Assembly: GCA_029974035.1 (NCBI GenBank) | Contig: JARKQG010000049.1 | Location: forward strand, 1 to 64,000 | DNA length: 64,000 nucleotides | From: Eubacteriales bacterium | Lineage (GTDB): Bacteria > Bacillota_A > Clostridia > Christensenellales > Aristaeellaceae | Direction of reading: 5' to 3' | Shown here: piece after piece, positions 50,715 through 59,958 of the stretch | Numbering within the stretch: the first letter of the stretch is position 1 | Layout: the number at the start of each line of letters is the position of its first letter | Position numbers and translations under genes: made by a program | The notes under the pieces: generated by a model | Seen by the model: the letters and a program-made list of their open reading frames with translations, nothing else | Told to the model about the DNA's origin: nothing | The model's database searches: none

Positions 50715-51898
50715 CGGCCCGTCTCCTCATCTCGGTATTCCGCCGGCGGCGCGCCCAGCACCTTTTTGAAGGCGGTGCTGAAGTAGTGGGGCGTCGAATA
50801 GCCCACGCGCCGGGCGACCTCGCGGATTTTGACGCCGCCGCCGTGCATGATCTCCACCGCCGCGCCCACCCGCACGGCGGTCAGATATTTTGAAAAGGGC
50901 ATGCCCAGCTCCTGCTTCATCAGGCGGCTCAGATAGGACGGGTTGACGCCCACGGCGTCGGCCACGTCCTGAAGCCCCAGATCGGATCGGACGTAGTTTT
51001 CGTGGATGTAGCGCGTCGCCTGCTCCACCGCCGCGGGGCGGGCGGCCTCCCGCTCCACGGCCTCGAGAAGCGCGTCGTACACCTCGTCCAGGCGGTCCAG
51101 ATCGCCGGCCTCCGCCTGGGAGACGGCGGCGGACACCATCAGCTGCACGCCGGCGCGGCGCGCGGCCTGCAAGATCCATTCGTCCATCGCCGGGTCCGCG
51201 TCGTAGAGCACCATGACGTGGTCCCGCTCGTCTCCGAACACGCAGGAAAAGCGGCAGCGGGACAGCGCGTCCCGGAGCGCGTCGGCAAAGGCGAACTGCA
51301 GGATCTTCGGGCGCCAGGGCTGCCCGGCGTCCGGCACGGCGCGGATCATCAGCAGCACGGGGCGCGAAAGCTCCGGAAAGCCCAGCAGATGGCGGTGGTC
51401 CAGGCCCTCCTCCCGCGTCAGGTTCCCCCGGATCAGCTCCGAAAGGAATTCCTCCCTGAGCGAATCCCGGCGCTTTTCCAGCCGCGACATCGCCCAGGCA
51501 AAGTGCCTCTCCCGCTCGCGCTCCTCCAGCATCTGCTGAATGGCGGCGTCCAGCGCCGCCCGAAGGGCGGACAGCTCCACGGGCTTGAGCAGATAGGCGT
51601 TGACGCCCAGCTCCACCGCGCGCCGCGCGTATTCAAATTCCTCATACCCGGTGATCACGATAATCCGCGCGCCGCCGCGGGCCTGCCGGAGCCGCTCAAT
51701 GAAGTCCAGGCCGCTGAGAAACGGCATGTTGATGTCCACCAGCAGGATGTCCGGCCGGAGGGCCTGGGCCAGCTCCAGCGCGCGCTCGCCGTCCTCGGCC
51801 TCCGCGGCGATTTCGATGTCCAGCCCCATGTGCTCGATCTGCGCGCGCAGCCCGCGCCGGATCTTGGGCTCGTCGTCCGCGATCATCAGCTTCCACAT
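50711..51898 (-). CDS. YesN/AraC-type response regulator (third locus)
   Basis: A 395-residue regulator: receiver with LMIADDEPKIRRG, phospho-Asp in ILLVDINMPFLSG and Lys in YLLKPVE. A long linker follows, then an AraC domain with LQDVADAVGVNPSYLSRLM and IREVARRVGYSTPHYFSTAF. ATG 51898 follows GGGGAGG; the open frame upstream runs into the kinase gene and is not used. It is 14 nt after the kinase stop. Confidence 0.94.
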   Translation of the reverse strand: MWKLMIADDEPKIRRGLRAQIEHMGLDIEIAAEAEDGERALELAQALRPDILLVDINMPFLSGLDFIERLRQARGGARIIVITGYEEFEYARRAVELGVNAYLLKPVELSALRAALDAAIQQMLEERERERHFAWAMSRLEKRRDSLREEFLSELIRGNLTREEGLDHRHLLGFPELSRPVLLMIRAVPDAGQPWRPKILQFAFADALRDALSRCRFSCVFGDERDHVMVLYDADPAMDEWILQAARRAGVQLMVSAAVSQAEAGDLDRLDEVYDALLEAVEREAARPAAVEQATRYIHENYVRSDLGLQDVADAVGVNPSYLSRLMKQELGMPFSKYLTAVRVGAAVEIMHGGGVKIREVARRVGYSTPHYFSTAFKKVLGAPPAEYRDEETGR

Positions 51899-51912
51899 GT
51901 CCGCCGCCTCCC

Positions 51913-53700
51913 CTACGCGCTCTCCCGGATGATTGGGTGCAGGATGGTCACCGTCACGCCCCCCGCCTCGTTGAGGGCATAGCTGAGGCCGTAGGCGTCG
52001 CCGTGGCTGAGGCGGATGCGGTTGTTGACGTTGAAGATGCCGTATCCGTGGTCGTAGGTCCCGCCCCCCGGCGTTTTGAGCGCCTCGTTGAGCTTTTCGC
52101 ATTGCTCGGGGCTCATGCCCGCGCCGTCGTCGATCACCTGAAGCACCAGCTTTTCCCCGTCCTCCCGGGCGGTGACCCGGATGTGGCCGGTGCCCCGCTT
52201 CTGCTTGATGCCGTGGTAGATGGCGTTTTCCACCAGCGGCTGCAGCACGAGCTTGTTGACCAGGTCCCCCATGCAGCCCTCGTCGGCCTCGATGGCGTAG
52301 TCCAGCTTATCCTCGTAGCGCACCTGCTGGATGAACAGGTAGCACTTCACGTGCTCGATCTCCTCGGACAGCGGGATGACCTCGCGGCCGCGGCTGAGGC
52401 CGATGCGAAAGAGCTTCGTCAGCGCGCTGACCATCTGCACGATTTCGATGGCGCCCCGCTCCTCGGCCATCCAGCGGATGGTGTCCAGGGTGTTGTACAG
52501 GAAGTGGGGCTTAATCTGCGCCTGCAGGGTCTTGATTTCGGCCTCGCGCTTGTTGCGCTGCTCCACGTACACCAACTGCAAAAGCGATCGGATCTTCTCC
52601 ATCATGGTGTTGAAGCCGGCGCCCAGCTGCGCGATTTCGCCGTGGTCGCGGCGGCTGACGAAGCGCACGTTGAGGTTGCCGTGCTCGGCCTCGGCCATCA
52701 GCATGCGCAGCTTGGAGATGGGCTTTGTGAAGGAGGTGGAAAAGGTAATCGCCGTCACCGAGGCCACGATTACCGCGATCAGCGCCAGCATCAGCGTGTA
52801 GCGCCTGAGCTGCATCACCGGCTCCAGCACCTCGCCGCTTTTGAATACGCCCACCGTGCTCCAATCGGCCAGCCTGGAGTGGGTGCTCAGCAGCTGGTAG
52901 CGCCCGCCCTGCACCGTGTGCAGGCTGCCGCCGGGCGCGCCGCCAGCGATCCACTGGGGCTGGATGCGGTACACCGTGGGGTTGACCGGCGCGTACACCA
53001 CCCGCCCGGCGTCGTCCATCACGAAGACGTAGCCGTTTTTGCCCAGGGTCAGGTCCTTGATGTGGTTCTCGATCACCGTCAGGCGCATGTCGGCCATGAT
53101 CACGCCCAGCGGCTCGCCGCTCTCCGGGTCCATCACGGCGCGGGCCACGGTCACGATGTCGTCGGCGCTGGGGTTGAAGATGTTGCGAAAGTTGCGGCCA
53201 ATGGGCCGCCCGATCAGCACGCGGTCGCCGCCGGCGGCCACGGCGGCCCCGTACCAGGCGTCCTCGTCCACGGCGTAGCGGGCGATGCGGAAGATCTCGT
53301 TGGATACGTACAGATCGTGCCGGTTGGCGACCAGGATGCCCGAAAAGAGGTCGCGGTTCAGGTCCACGTAGCGCTGCATCGTCAGGCGCGCGCGGGTTTC
53401 GATGTCCACGCGGCCGGGCTCGTAAAAGCTGCGGACGCGCAGAAAGTCCAGCACGTCCTCGTCCTGGGACAGGTAGGCGATCACCTGGTCCACCGCGCGC
53501 ACGCTGGCGTCAATGTTGGTCTGGACCTGGGAGAGCATCTGGCTGGCGTAGGAGGTGGCCTGCTCGTCGATGGCCTGGGCGTAGAAGTAGTTGCCGAAGA
53601 TCGTCATCACCAGAAGCGGGATCGAGATCAGCAATACCATGTACACCAGCAGCTGAACGCGCAGGCTCCTGTTCCATCCGTGTCCGACGCGCCACTGCAT
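51913..53700 (-). CDS. YesM-type sensor histidine kinase (third locus)
   Basis: A 595-residue membrane kinase: TM1 at about 14-36, Cache-type extracellular domain with GRPIGRNFRNIF and GNEPHRI-type ligand loop region, TM2 at about 305-325, HAMP, H399 in QIKPHFLYNTLDTI, PLVENAIYHGIKQK, IDDGAGMSPE and YGIFNVNNRIRL. The start MQWRV at 53700 has GGAGGGG upstream. Its promoter is TTGCGC-17-TATGAT at 53720-53748. Confidence 0.93.
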   Translation of the reverse strand: MQWRVGHGWNRSLRVQLLVYMVLLISIPLLVMTIFGNYFYAQAIDEQATSYASQMLSQVQTNIDASVRAVDQVIAYLSQDEDVLDFLRVRSFYEPGRVDIETRARLTMQRYVDLNRDLFSGILVANRHDLYVSNEIFRIARYAVDEDAWYGAAVAAGGDRVLIGRPIGRNFRNIFNPSADDIVTVARAVMDPESGEPLGVIMADMRLTVIENHIKDLTLGKNGYVFVMDDAGRVVYAPVNPTVYRIQPQWIAGGAPGGSLHTVQGGRYQLLSTHSRLADWSTVGVFKSGEVLEPVMQLRRYTLMLALIAVIVASVTAITFSTSFTKPISKLRMLMAEAEHGNLNVRFVSRRDHGEIAQLGAGFNTMMEKIRSLLQLVYVEQRNKREAEIKTLQAQIKPHFLYNTLDTIRWMAEERGAIEIVQMVSALTKLFRIGLSRGREVIPLSEEIEHVKCYLFIQQVRYEDKLDYAIEADEGCMGDLVNKLVLQPLVENAIYHGIKQKRGTGHIRVTAREDGEKLVLQVIDDGAGMSPEQCEKLNEALKTPGGGTYDHGYGIFNVNNRIRLSHGDAYGLSYALNEAGGVTVTILHPIIRESA

Positions 53701-53719
53701 GCCCATCCCCTCCAGCCGC

Positions 53720-53748
53720 ATCATAGCACACGCCGCGAAGGCGCGCAA
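53720..53748 (-). promoter_or_regulatory. Promoter of the third YesMN unit
   Basis: On the minus strand, TTGCGC (53743-53748), 17-bp spacer, TATGAT (53720-53725). It implies a very short leader before the ATG at 53700. Confidence 0.6.
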
Positions 53749-53799
53749 GGCGCGCCCAATGCCCGCGCATCGGACGCGCCCCGCGCCGCCTCATGCGGC

Positions 53800-54756
53800 T
53801 TATTGGCCGCCCATGCGGGCGTAGATTTCCGGCGCGGTTTCGGGGGTGATGGCCTCGGTACCCAGGGTGACGTTCTTTTCCAGTTCCTCACCCTTGACCA
53901 GCAGCTTGTAGGCGCTCTCGACGGCTTCCTTGCCGCCGGTGGGGTAGACCATCGACAGGCTCAGCCGGCCGTCCATGACGGACTTGATGCCGCCGTCCGG
54001 GGTGGGCAGGCCGTCCACGCCGACGAACAGGATGTCCTTTTCGCGGCCCGCGTTCTTGGCGGCGATGTAGGCGCCTTCGGCCATCGGGTCGTTGAGGGCG
54101 AAGAACAGGTCGATGTCGTCATGGGCCTGCAGCATTTCCTCGGCCACGGTGATGGCCTTCTCGCGCAGCCAGTCGGCGTTGTTGGCGGCGATGATCTCGC
54201 ACTTGGGGTTTTCCGCGATGCCCTCGCGGAAGCCGTTATCGCGGTCGATGCCGCCGGAGGTGCCCTCCAGGCCCTTGATCTCGCAGATCTTGCCGCCGTC
54301 GGGCAGCAGCACGGTGGCCACGTACTTGCCGCACTCGCGGCCGATGAGCACGTTGTCCGCGCCGATGAACTGGGTGTAGGTGTCGCCCTCAATCTTGCGG
54401 TCCAGCAGGATCACCGGGATTCCGGCTTCGTAGGCCTTCTTGACCACGTTGGTCAGCGGGCGCGCCTCGTTGGGCGAGGTGATGATCAGGTCCACGCCCA
54501 TCTGGATGAAGTTTTCGATGTCGGCAATCTGCTTGGAGTTGTCCTGGGCCGCGTCGGAGTAGATGATCTCAAACATCGGGTAATCCTTGGCGGCCGCGGC
54601 AATCTGGTCGTTCATGGCGACGCGCCAGGGTTCGCCCAGGTTGCACTGGGCCATGCCGATAATGTACTTGTCCTTTTTGCCCGCCTCGGCGGACGCCGCC
54701 GCGGTCATGCCGACCGCCAGGATGAGCACCATGAGGACGCAGAGAATCTTCTTCAA
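53800..54756 (-). CDS. Sugar-binding protein of the third importer
   Basis: A 318-residue PBP type I protein with a signal peptide ending in AAASA-EAG and no lipobox cysteine. Mature features: YIIGMAQCNLGEPWRVAMND, DLIITSPNEARPLTNVV and VILLDRKIEGDTYTQFIGAD. The TTG at 54756 (LKKILCVLM) is the start because GGGAGGGG precedes it by 6 nt and it gives a perfect signal peptide. It is the third gene of the importer, after ATPase and permease, and is paralogous to the anchored protein at 49704. Confidence 0.93.
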   Translation of the reverse strand: MKKILCVLMVLILAVGMTAAASAEAGKKDKYIIGMAQCNLGEPWRVAMNDQIAAAAKDYPMFEIIYSDAAQDNSKQIADIENFIQMGVDLIITSPNEARPLTNVVKKAYEAGIPVILLDRKIEGDTYTQFIGADNVLIGRECGKYVATVLLPDGGKICEIKGLEGTSGGIDRDNGFREGIAENPKCEIIAANNADWLREKAITVAEEMLQAHDDIDLFFALNDPMAEGAYIAAKNAGREKDILFVGVDGLPTPDGGIKSVMDGRLSLSMVYPTGGKEAVESAYKLLVKGEELEKNVTLGTEAITPETAPEIYARMGGQ

Positions 54757-54845
54757 TTTTTTCCCCTCCCATGTTGGTTGATGGTATTGGTTGCGCCTAT
54801 GAAAGCCTCCGCGCGCGAGGCGTTCCATCGAAAAGAAGCGAAGGG

Positions 54846-55868
54846 TCAGTCCTTTTTCCGCTCGGCCTGGGCGAACACCGCCACGATGATGAGCAGGCCC
54901 TTGACCACCAGCTGCAGGTTGGAGTTGACGCCCTTGAGGCCCAGCATGTTGTCGAGAAGCCCCAGGATCAGGGCGCCCACCAGCGTGCCGGATATGCGGC
55001 CGCGGCCGCCCGCCAGGCTGGTGCCGCCGATGGCCACCGCGGCCACGGCGTTGAGCTCGTAGCCGATGCCCTCGTTGGGGCCGCCCTGGCTGATCTGCGC
55101 GGAGTGCAGCATGCCCGCCACCGCCGACAGCATGCCGCACAGCACGAAGGCGATGATCTTGATCCGGTCCACGTTGATGCCGGACAGGTGCGCCGCCTGG
55201 GCGTTGCCGCCGATGGCGTAGAGCTGGCGCCCGAAGCGGGTATACTTGAGCACCACCCAGAACGCGACGATCAGCACCAGGAACACCAGCGCGGGCACCG
55301 GCAGCACGCCGCCGATGCGGGCCTGCAAAAACTCAAACTCGGGCGCGGCCAGTCCGGGACCGATGCCGTAGGTCAGCGGGATGCCGATGCCGTTGGACCA
55401 GAACCGGGCCAAACCCCGGGCGATGTTCATGGACGCCAGCGTCGCGATGAATGCCTGGATGCGCATTTTGGTGGTCACCACGCCGTTGAAAAGGCCGTAA
55501 ACCGCGCCGATGCCCAGGCTCAGCACCACCGTGGGGATGAAGCCCAGGCCGTTGACCACCATCAGCGCCGCGCTGCCGGTGGACACCAGCCCCACCACCG
55601 AGCCCACCGAAAGGTCGATGTCGCCCAGCAGGATGATCATGGTCATGCCGATGGCGATGATGCCGTTTTCCGATACGGCCCGGAGCACGTTCATGAAGTT
55701 GTTGATGTCCAGGAAGGTGTTGCGCCCCTTGGCGTTGACGCAGATCGCCGACGCGACGACGAATATGGCGATCAGCGCGATGTAGCTTTGAAATTGCTTG
55801 AGAAACGTCTTCCAGTCCATCGGGGGCTTCCCGCGAAGCCCCGGCTGAAGGGTTGGCCGGCTGGTCAT
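54846..55868 (-). CDS. Sugar ABC transporter permease (RbsC type, third importer)
   Basis: A 340-residue CUT2 permease with GDIDLSVGSVVGLVSTGSAA and AAVAIGGTSLAGGRGRISG. It starts in an ATGA overlap with the ATPase stop. An additional 15-residue N-terminal extension precedes the usual start. Confidence 0.95.
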   Translation of the reverse strand: MTSRPTLQPGLRGKPPMDWKTFLKQFQSYIALIAIFVVASAICVNAKGRNTFLDINNFMNVLRAVSENGIIAIGMTMIILLGDIDLSVGSVVGLVSTGSAALMVVNGLGFIPTVVLSLGIGAVYGLFNGVVTTKMRIQAFIATLASMNIARGLARFWSNGIGIPLTYGIGPGLAAPEFEFLQARIGGVLPVPALVFLVLIVAFWVVLKYTRFGRQLYAIGGNAQAAHLSGINVDRIKIIAFVLCGMLSAVAGMLHSAQISQGGPNEGIGYELNAVAAVAIGGTSLAGGRGRISGTLVGALILGLLDNMLGLKGVNSNLQLVVKGLLIIVAVFAQAERKKD

Positions 55869-57382
55869 ACCACGTCCTCCTCCCGCATGGTGGCCGCATT
55901 CAGAAGTTTTTCCTGCGTGGCATCCGCCCGCAGGAACGCCCCGGTGATCCGCCCCTCACAGAAGGTCAGGATCCGGTCGGAGATGCCGATGATCTCCGGA
56001 AGCTCCGAGGAGATCACCACAATGCCCATCCCCTGGGCCGCCAGTTCGCCGATGAGCTGGTAGATTTCCACCTTGGCGCCCACGTCAATGCCGCGGGTGG
56101 GCTCGTCCAGCAGCAGCACCCGGGGCTGCGTGATCAGCCAGCGCCCCAGCACCACCTTCTGCTGATTGCCGCCGGACAGCGCCTCGCAGGGGGTGAACCA
56201 GCCGGGCGCCTTGATGCGCAGGCCGCGCATCTGCTCCAGCCAGCTTTTGCGCTCCGCCGGGGCCCTCATGAAGCCCAGCTTGGAAAACGCCTTCAGCATC
56301 GGCAGCGACATGTTCTCGCCGATGGACCGGGGCAGCACCAGCCCCTTGCCCTTGCGGTCTTCGGTGGCAAAGGAGATGCCCATGGCGATGGCGTCCCCGG
56401 GCCCGCGGATCTGGGCGCGCCGGCCCTCCACGTAGATGTCGCCGGTCACGTCCCGGGGATGCAGCCCGAAAATCGATTCAAACAGCTCGCTGCGCCCGGA
56501 GCCCAGAAGCCCCGCGATGCCCAGCACCTCGCCCTTGTGCAGCGTAAAGGAAATGTCCTTCAGCGATCGGCGCAGCCCCTGCCCCCGCAGGCACAGCTTC
56601 TCCACCCGCAGCACCTCGGCGCCGGGAACCGATTCGGCCTTGGGGTACATGTCCCGCACCTCGCGGCCCACCATCATGGAGATGATCTGGTCCCGGGTCG
56701 TCTCCCGGGCGCTCAGCGTGCCGATCAACTGGCCGTCCCTTAGCACGGTCAGCCGGTCCGCAATGCCAAACACCTCCTGCATGCGGTGGGTGATGTAGAT
56801 GATTCCCACGCCCTCCCCGGCGAGCCTGCGGATCACGTCAAACAGCTTTTGGGACTCCTGCTCGGAGATGGCGGAGGTGGGCTCGTCCATGATCAGGATG
56901 CGGGCGTTGAGCGACAGCGCCTTGGCGATCTCCACCATCTGCTGCTCGCCCACGCGCAGCGCCTTGATGGGTCGGGCGGGGTCGATGTCCGGGTCCAGCA
57001 TGTCCAAATATTTTTTGGCCATCTGCTCCATGCGCCGCATCTGCTCGAAGCCCAGCCGGTTGACCGCCTCGCGCCCGAGAAACATGTTCTCGGCCACGCT
57101 CATCTCCTTGACCAGCTGCAGCTCCTGGTGGATCTTGGCGATGCCCGCCTCCCGGGCGGCCAGCGGGTTTGCAAACACCCGGTGCGCTCCGTTTACGTAG
57201 ATCTTTCCCTCGTAGTGCCGGAGCGCGCCGGAGAGCACGTTCATCAGCGTGGACTTGCCCGCGCCGTTCTCGCCCATCAGCGCCAGCACCTCGCCCGGGT
57301 ACAGGTCGATGCTGACGCCGCTGAGGGCGCGCACGGCCCCGAAGCTCTTGGAGATGTTTTCCATTTTCAGAAGTGCTTCCAC
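55865..57382 (-). CDS. Sugar ABC transporter ATPase (RbsA type, third importer)
   Basis: A 505-residue double-domain ATPase: GENGAGKSTLMNVLSG, LRVGEQQMVEIAKAL and LIMDEPTSAIS in domain 1; GLLGSGRSELFESIFG, LSGGNQQKVVLGRW and LLLDEPTRGIDVG in domain 2. GTG 57382 is preceded by AGGAGG at 10 nt; an ATG six codons later is possible. First gene of the operon. TATAAT at 57456-57461 (minus strand) in an AT-rich leader is the likely -10, without a clear -35. Confidence 0.95.
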   Translation of the reverse strand: MEALLKMENISKSFGAVRALSGVSIDLYPGEVLALMGENGAGKSTLMNVLSGALRHYEGKIYVNGAHRVFANPLAAREAGIAKIHQELQLVKEMSVAENMFLGREAVNRLGFEQMRRMEQMAKKYLDMLDPDIDPARPIKALRVGEQQMVEIAKALSLNARILIMDEPTSAISEQESQKLFDVIRRLAGEGVGIIYITHRMQEVFGIADRLTVLRDGQLIGTLSARETTRDQIISMMVGREVRDMYPKAESVPGAEVLRVEKLCLRGQGLRRSLKDISFTLHKGEVLGIAGLLGSGRSELFESIFGLHPRDVTGDIYVEGRRAQIRGPGDAIAMGISFATEDRKGKGLVLPRSIGENMSLPMLKAFSKLGFMRAPAERKSWLEQMRGLRIKAPGWFTPCEALSGGNQQKVVLGRWLITQPRVLLLDEPTRGIDVGAKVEIYQLIGELAAQGMGIVVISSELPEIIGISDRILTFCEGRITGAFLRADATQEKLLNAATMREEDVV

Positions 57383-57537
57383 GGAGCGCCGCCTCCTGTC
57401 GCCCGCCGCCCGAAGGCCCGCCGGATGCTTAATAAAAACGAATGATTCCTGTAATATTATAACAGTTTGTTTGCGCGTAATTCCTTCAATTTTCCTTGAT
57501 TGTGATTCAATTTTGCGACATTTGCGCCGTGTGGCGC

Positions 57538-57573
57538 AAAAGCCGTCCCCGGCCCGCGCGGGCCGGGGGCGGC
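57538..57573 (-). terminator. Intrinsic terminator after the glycyl radical enzyme
   Basis: On the minus strand a 16-bp stem GCCGCCCCCGGCCCGC/GCGGGCCGGGGACGGC (one mismatch), nearly without loop, followed by TTTTGCG. It begins 16 nt after the gene stop. Confidence 0.85.
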
Positions 57574-57588
57574 TTGGGGCCGGGGCCG

Positions 57589-59958
57589 TCAGGCCAGGCC
57601 GTGGATGGTGCGGGTGATGATCTCATCTTGCAGCGCCCCGTCCAGGTTGACAAAGTACTCGCAGTACCCACCGATGCGGACGATGACATTTCCGTACTTT
57701 TCGGGTTCCCGCTTGGCGGCGCGGAGCGTTTCGGCGTCGGCGAAGTTCACCTGCACCTGGGGCCCGCCGTCCTCAAGGTAGGCGGCGATGAGCGCCTTCA
57801 GCGCGGCCCTGCCCGCGTCGCCGCGGACGACGGAGGGGTTGATCTTCAGGTTGAGGGCGTAGCCGCCGGTCACGCCGCCGTGGTCCAGCTTGAGCACGGA
57901 ATTGAGCATGGCGGTGGGGCCGGACCTGTCCCGCCCCTGCGAGGGGCCCATGCTGTCGCTGAAGGGCTCGCCCCTTTTCCGGCCGTTGGCCGTGGCGCCG
58001 GTGATCTCCCCGTGGTAGACGTGAAAGAAGTAGCCAAACAGCGTGGACACGTACTTGTCGCGCCCTCCGGGGGTGTTCAGCGCGAGCACGCGGTCGTCAA
58101 AGGCGGAGAGGATGCGCCGGGCGATTCCGTCCACCTCGTCCTCATCGTTGCCGTAGTGGGGGTATCCCATGAGGACCGCGCGGAGGTCCCCGGCGCCCTC
58201 GAAGTTGCGCGCCAGCGCCCCGGCCAGTTCGGCCAGCGTCACGCGCCCCTCATCGTACACCGCGCGCTTGAGGGCAGTCATGGCGTCCGCGGCGGTGCCC
58301 AGGCCGTAGGCGTAGAACGACCAGTGGGTGCCCAGCGCCGCGCCGCCCTGGAACATGTCGCGGCCCGACTCCAGGCAGCCGTCCACCAGCATCGACGCGA
58401 AGGGGTCGTAGCACACCCCCGGCTGGAGCGCCTGCTTCTCCAGCGCCTCCCGCCGGTCCGCCTCCACCCGCTCGTCAAGCGCCTCCAGATAGGCGCGGAA
58501 AAAGGCTTCAAAGCTGTCCAGCGCCGCCTCGCGGCCCTCGAAGCGGCGGAGCACATCCTCAAAGAGCATCGGAAAGGCGATGGGATCGGTGACGCCCCAG
58601 TTGGGCTGCCGGCCGGGGATCATGATCTCCACGCAGCCCATATTGTAGTAATCCCGCGCGATTTCGTCCGCATAGCCCAGCTTTTTAAGGTTTTCGATCC
58701 ATACGTCGTCGGCCATCATCATCGGCTGGCCCGCGCCGGCGGACACGGAGTCGATCACCGCGTCCAGATACCAGGCGGGGTTTTTGCCGCTGACGCGCGC
58801 GCCCACGTTGGGGTAGGGCAGGCGCATGTCCCGGACGACCTCGAGGCACACCGCCGTCAGATCGTTGGCGGCATTCTCGCCCGAGGGCGTGACGCCGCCC
58901 AGCGTCAGGCTCTGCACAGTGCGCATCCGCGGTTCGTTGACCTTGAGCCACAGGCAGGAGAGCAGCTCCCGGGCCTCGTCCCGGGTGAGCGCGCCGGAGG
59001 CGATGTCCCGCCGGTACAGCGGAAAGAGGTACTGATCCAGCCGGCCGAAGGAGAGCGCCGAACCCCATAGGATGGACATCATCAGGTGCAGCATCCAGAC
59101 GAACTGCAGCCCCTCCCGGAAGGTGGCGGCGGGCCGGGACGAGAGCCGTTCGAGGATTTGGGAAATCTCCCAAAGCTCCCGCGCCCGGCCGGGCTCGGCC
59201 CGCAGGGCCTCTTCCGCGGTGAAGGCCGCGTAGCGCGCGATAAACCCGGAGGCGGCGCGGGCCACAAGCGCCTGGGCCTCGTAAAAGTCGCAGGGGTTTT
59301 TCGCGCGGAGCGCCTCGATCCGGGCAATGCGCGCCGCAAAGCCCTCCGCGATCATCGCGCCGTAGTCAAGGCTCAGGTGGTTGGCGGCAAACCAGGGCAG
59401 CGCGTCGATCTCCCGCCGCACCTCGGCGCCGTAGTCCAGCTTGAAGGCGCGCTCCAGCTCGCGCCCCACCTCGTACTTCTCCAGCGCGCCGTCGTAGCGG
59501 GCGGTCATGTCGCGGATCAGTTCCTGCAGCTGGTCGTAGGTGATGCTGGCGTCGTGGTACACGCGGCTCATCAGCGCCCAGCGGCTCTTCTTGGTGGTGA
59601 AGTCGCGCTCAAAGGTGCGGACGCCGGAAACCGCCCCCGCGCGGTTTCGCACCCCGCGGTTGGCGATGTATTCCTCCAGCACCCGTTCGGCCGTGTTCCG
59701 GCGCGCCTCGGGCCCGGGCGTGGTTTCGCACACCGGGAAAAAGGCCGTCGCGCTGCCCGCGATCAGCTCGTGGGGATGCACCGCCAGCGGCGCGCGCTCC
59801 AGAAGGTGCGCCTGCGCCTTGGCCCTGCGAAGCTCGACCGGCTCGCCCCGGGTGGCCGCCAGCGATTCATACGCCAGCGGATAAAACAGCGTGCGCCGCA
59901 CGCCCGCGGCGTTCAGCCCGTCGATGTGCTTCCGGAGCGCGTCAATGCGCGTGCTCAT
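57589..59958 (-). CDS. Glycyl radical enzyme of unassigned substrate
   Basis: A 789-residue member of the pyruvate formate-lyase/diol dehydratase superfamily. The radical glycine is G764 in VRIGGYCEYF. The thiyl cysteine is C442 with E444 in NMGCVEIMIPG. The Cys-x-Glu pair is that of dehydratases, lyases and decarboxylases (CutC, glycerol and propanediol dehydratase, HPAD), not the Cys-Cys of PFL. However, the usual proline after the glutamate (GCVEP) is isoleucine here. The N-terminal segment is shorter than in PFL. Gene order (regulator, activase, enzyme) and a PocR-like regulator suggest a diol or related substrate, which is inference. The ATG at 59958 overlaps the activase stop as ATGA. 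Confidence 0.93.
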   Translation of the reverse strand: MSTRIDALRKHIDGLNAAGVRRTLFYPLAYESLAATRGEPVELRRAKAQAHLLERAPLAVHPHELIAGSATAFFPVCETTPGPEARRNTAERVLEEYIANRGVRNRAGAVSGVRTFERDFTTKKSRWALMSRVYHDASITYDQLQELIRDMTARYDGALEKYEVGRELERAFKLDYGAEVRREIDALPWFAANHLSLDYGAMIAEGFAARIARIEALRAKNPCDFYEAQALVARAASGFIARYAAFTAEEALRAEPGRARELWEISQILERLSSRPAATFREGLQFVWMLHLMMSILWGSALSFGRLDQYLFPLYRRDIASGALTRDEARELLSCLWLKVNEPRMRTVQSLTLGGVTPSGENAANDLTAVCLEVVRDMRLPYPNVGARVSGKNPAWYLDAVIDSVSAGAGQPMMMADDVWIENLKKLGYADEIARDYYNMGCVEIMIPGRQPNWGVTDPIAFPMLFEDVLRRFEGREAALDSFEAFFRAYLEALDERVEADRREALEKQALQPGVCYDPFASMLVDGCLESGRDMFQGGAALGTHWSFYAYGLGTAADAMTALKRAVYDEGRVTLAELAGALARNFEGAGDLRAVLMGYPHYGNDEDEVDGIARRILSAFDDRVLALNTPGGRDKYVSTLFGYFFHVYHGEITGATANGRKRGEPFSDSMGPSQGRDRSGPTAMLNSVLKLDHGGVTGGYALNLKINPSVVRGDAGRAALKALIAAYLEDGGPQVQVNFADAETLRAAKREPEKYGNVIVRIGGYCEYFVNLDGALQDEIITRTIHGLA

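Noticed and set aside
51937..55062. 1041-codon plus-strand open frame
   Set aside because: The longest open frame in the window, but it is antisense to the YesM kinase, the binding protein and part of the permease, all certain by motif.
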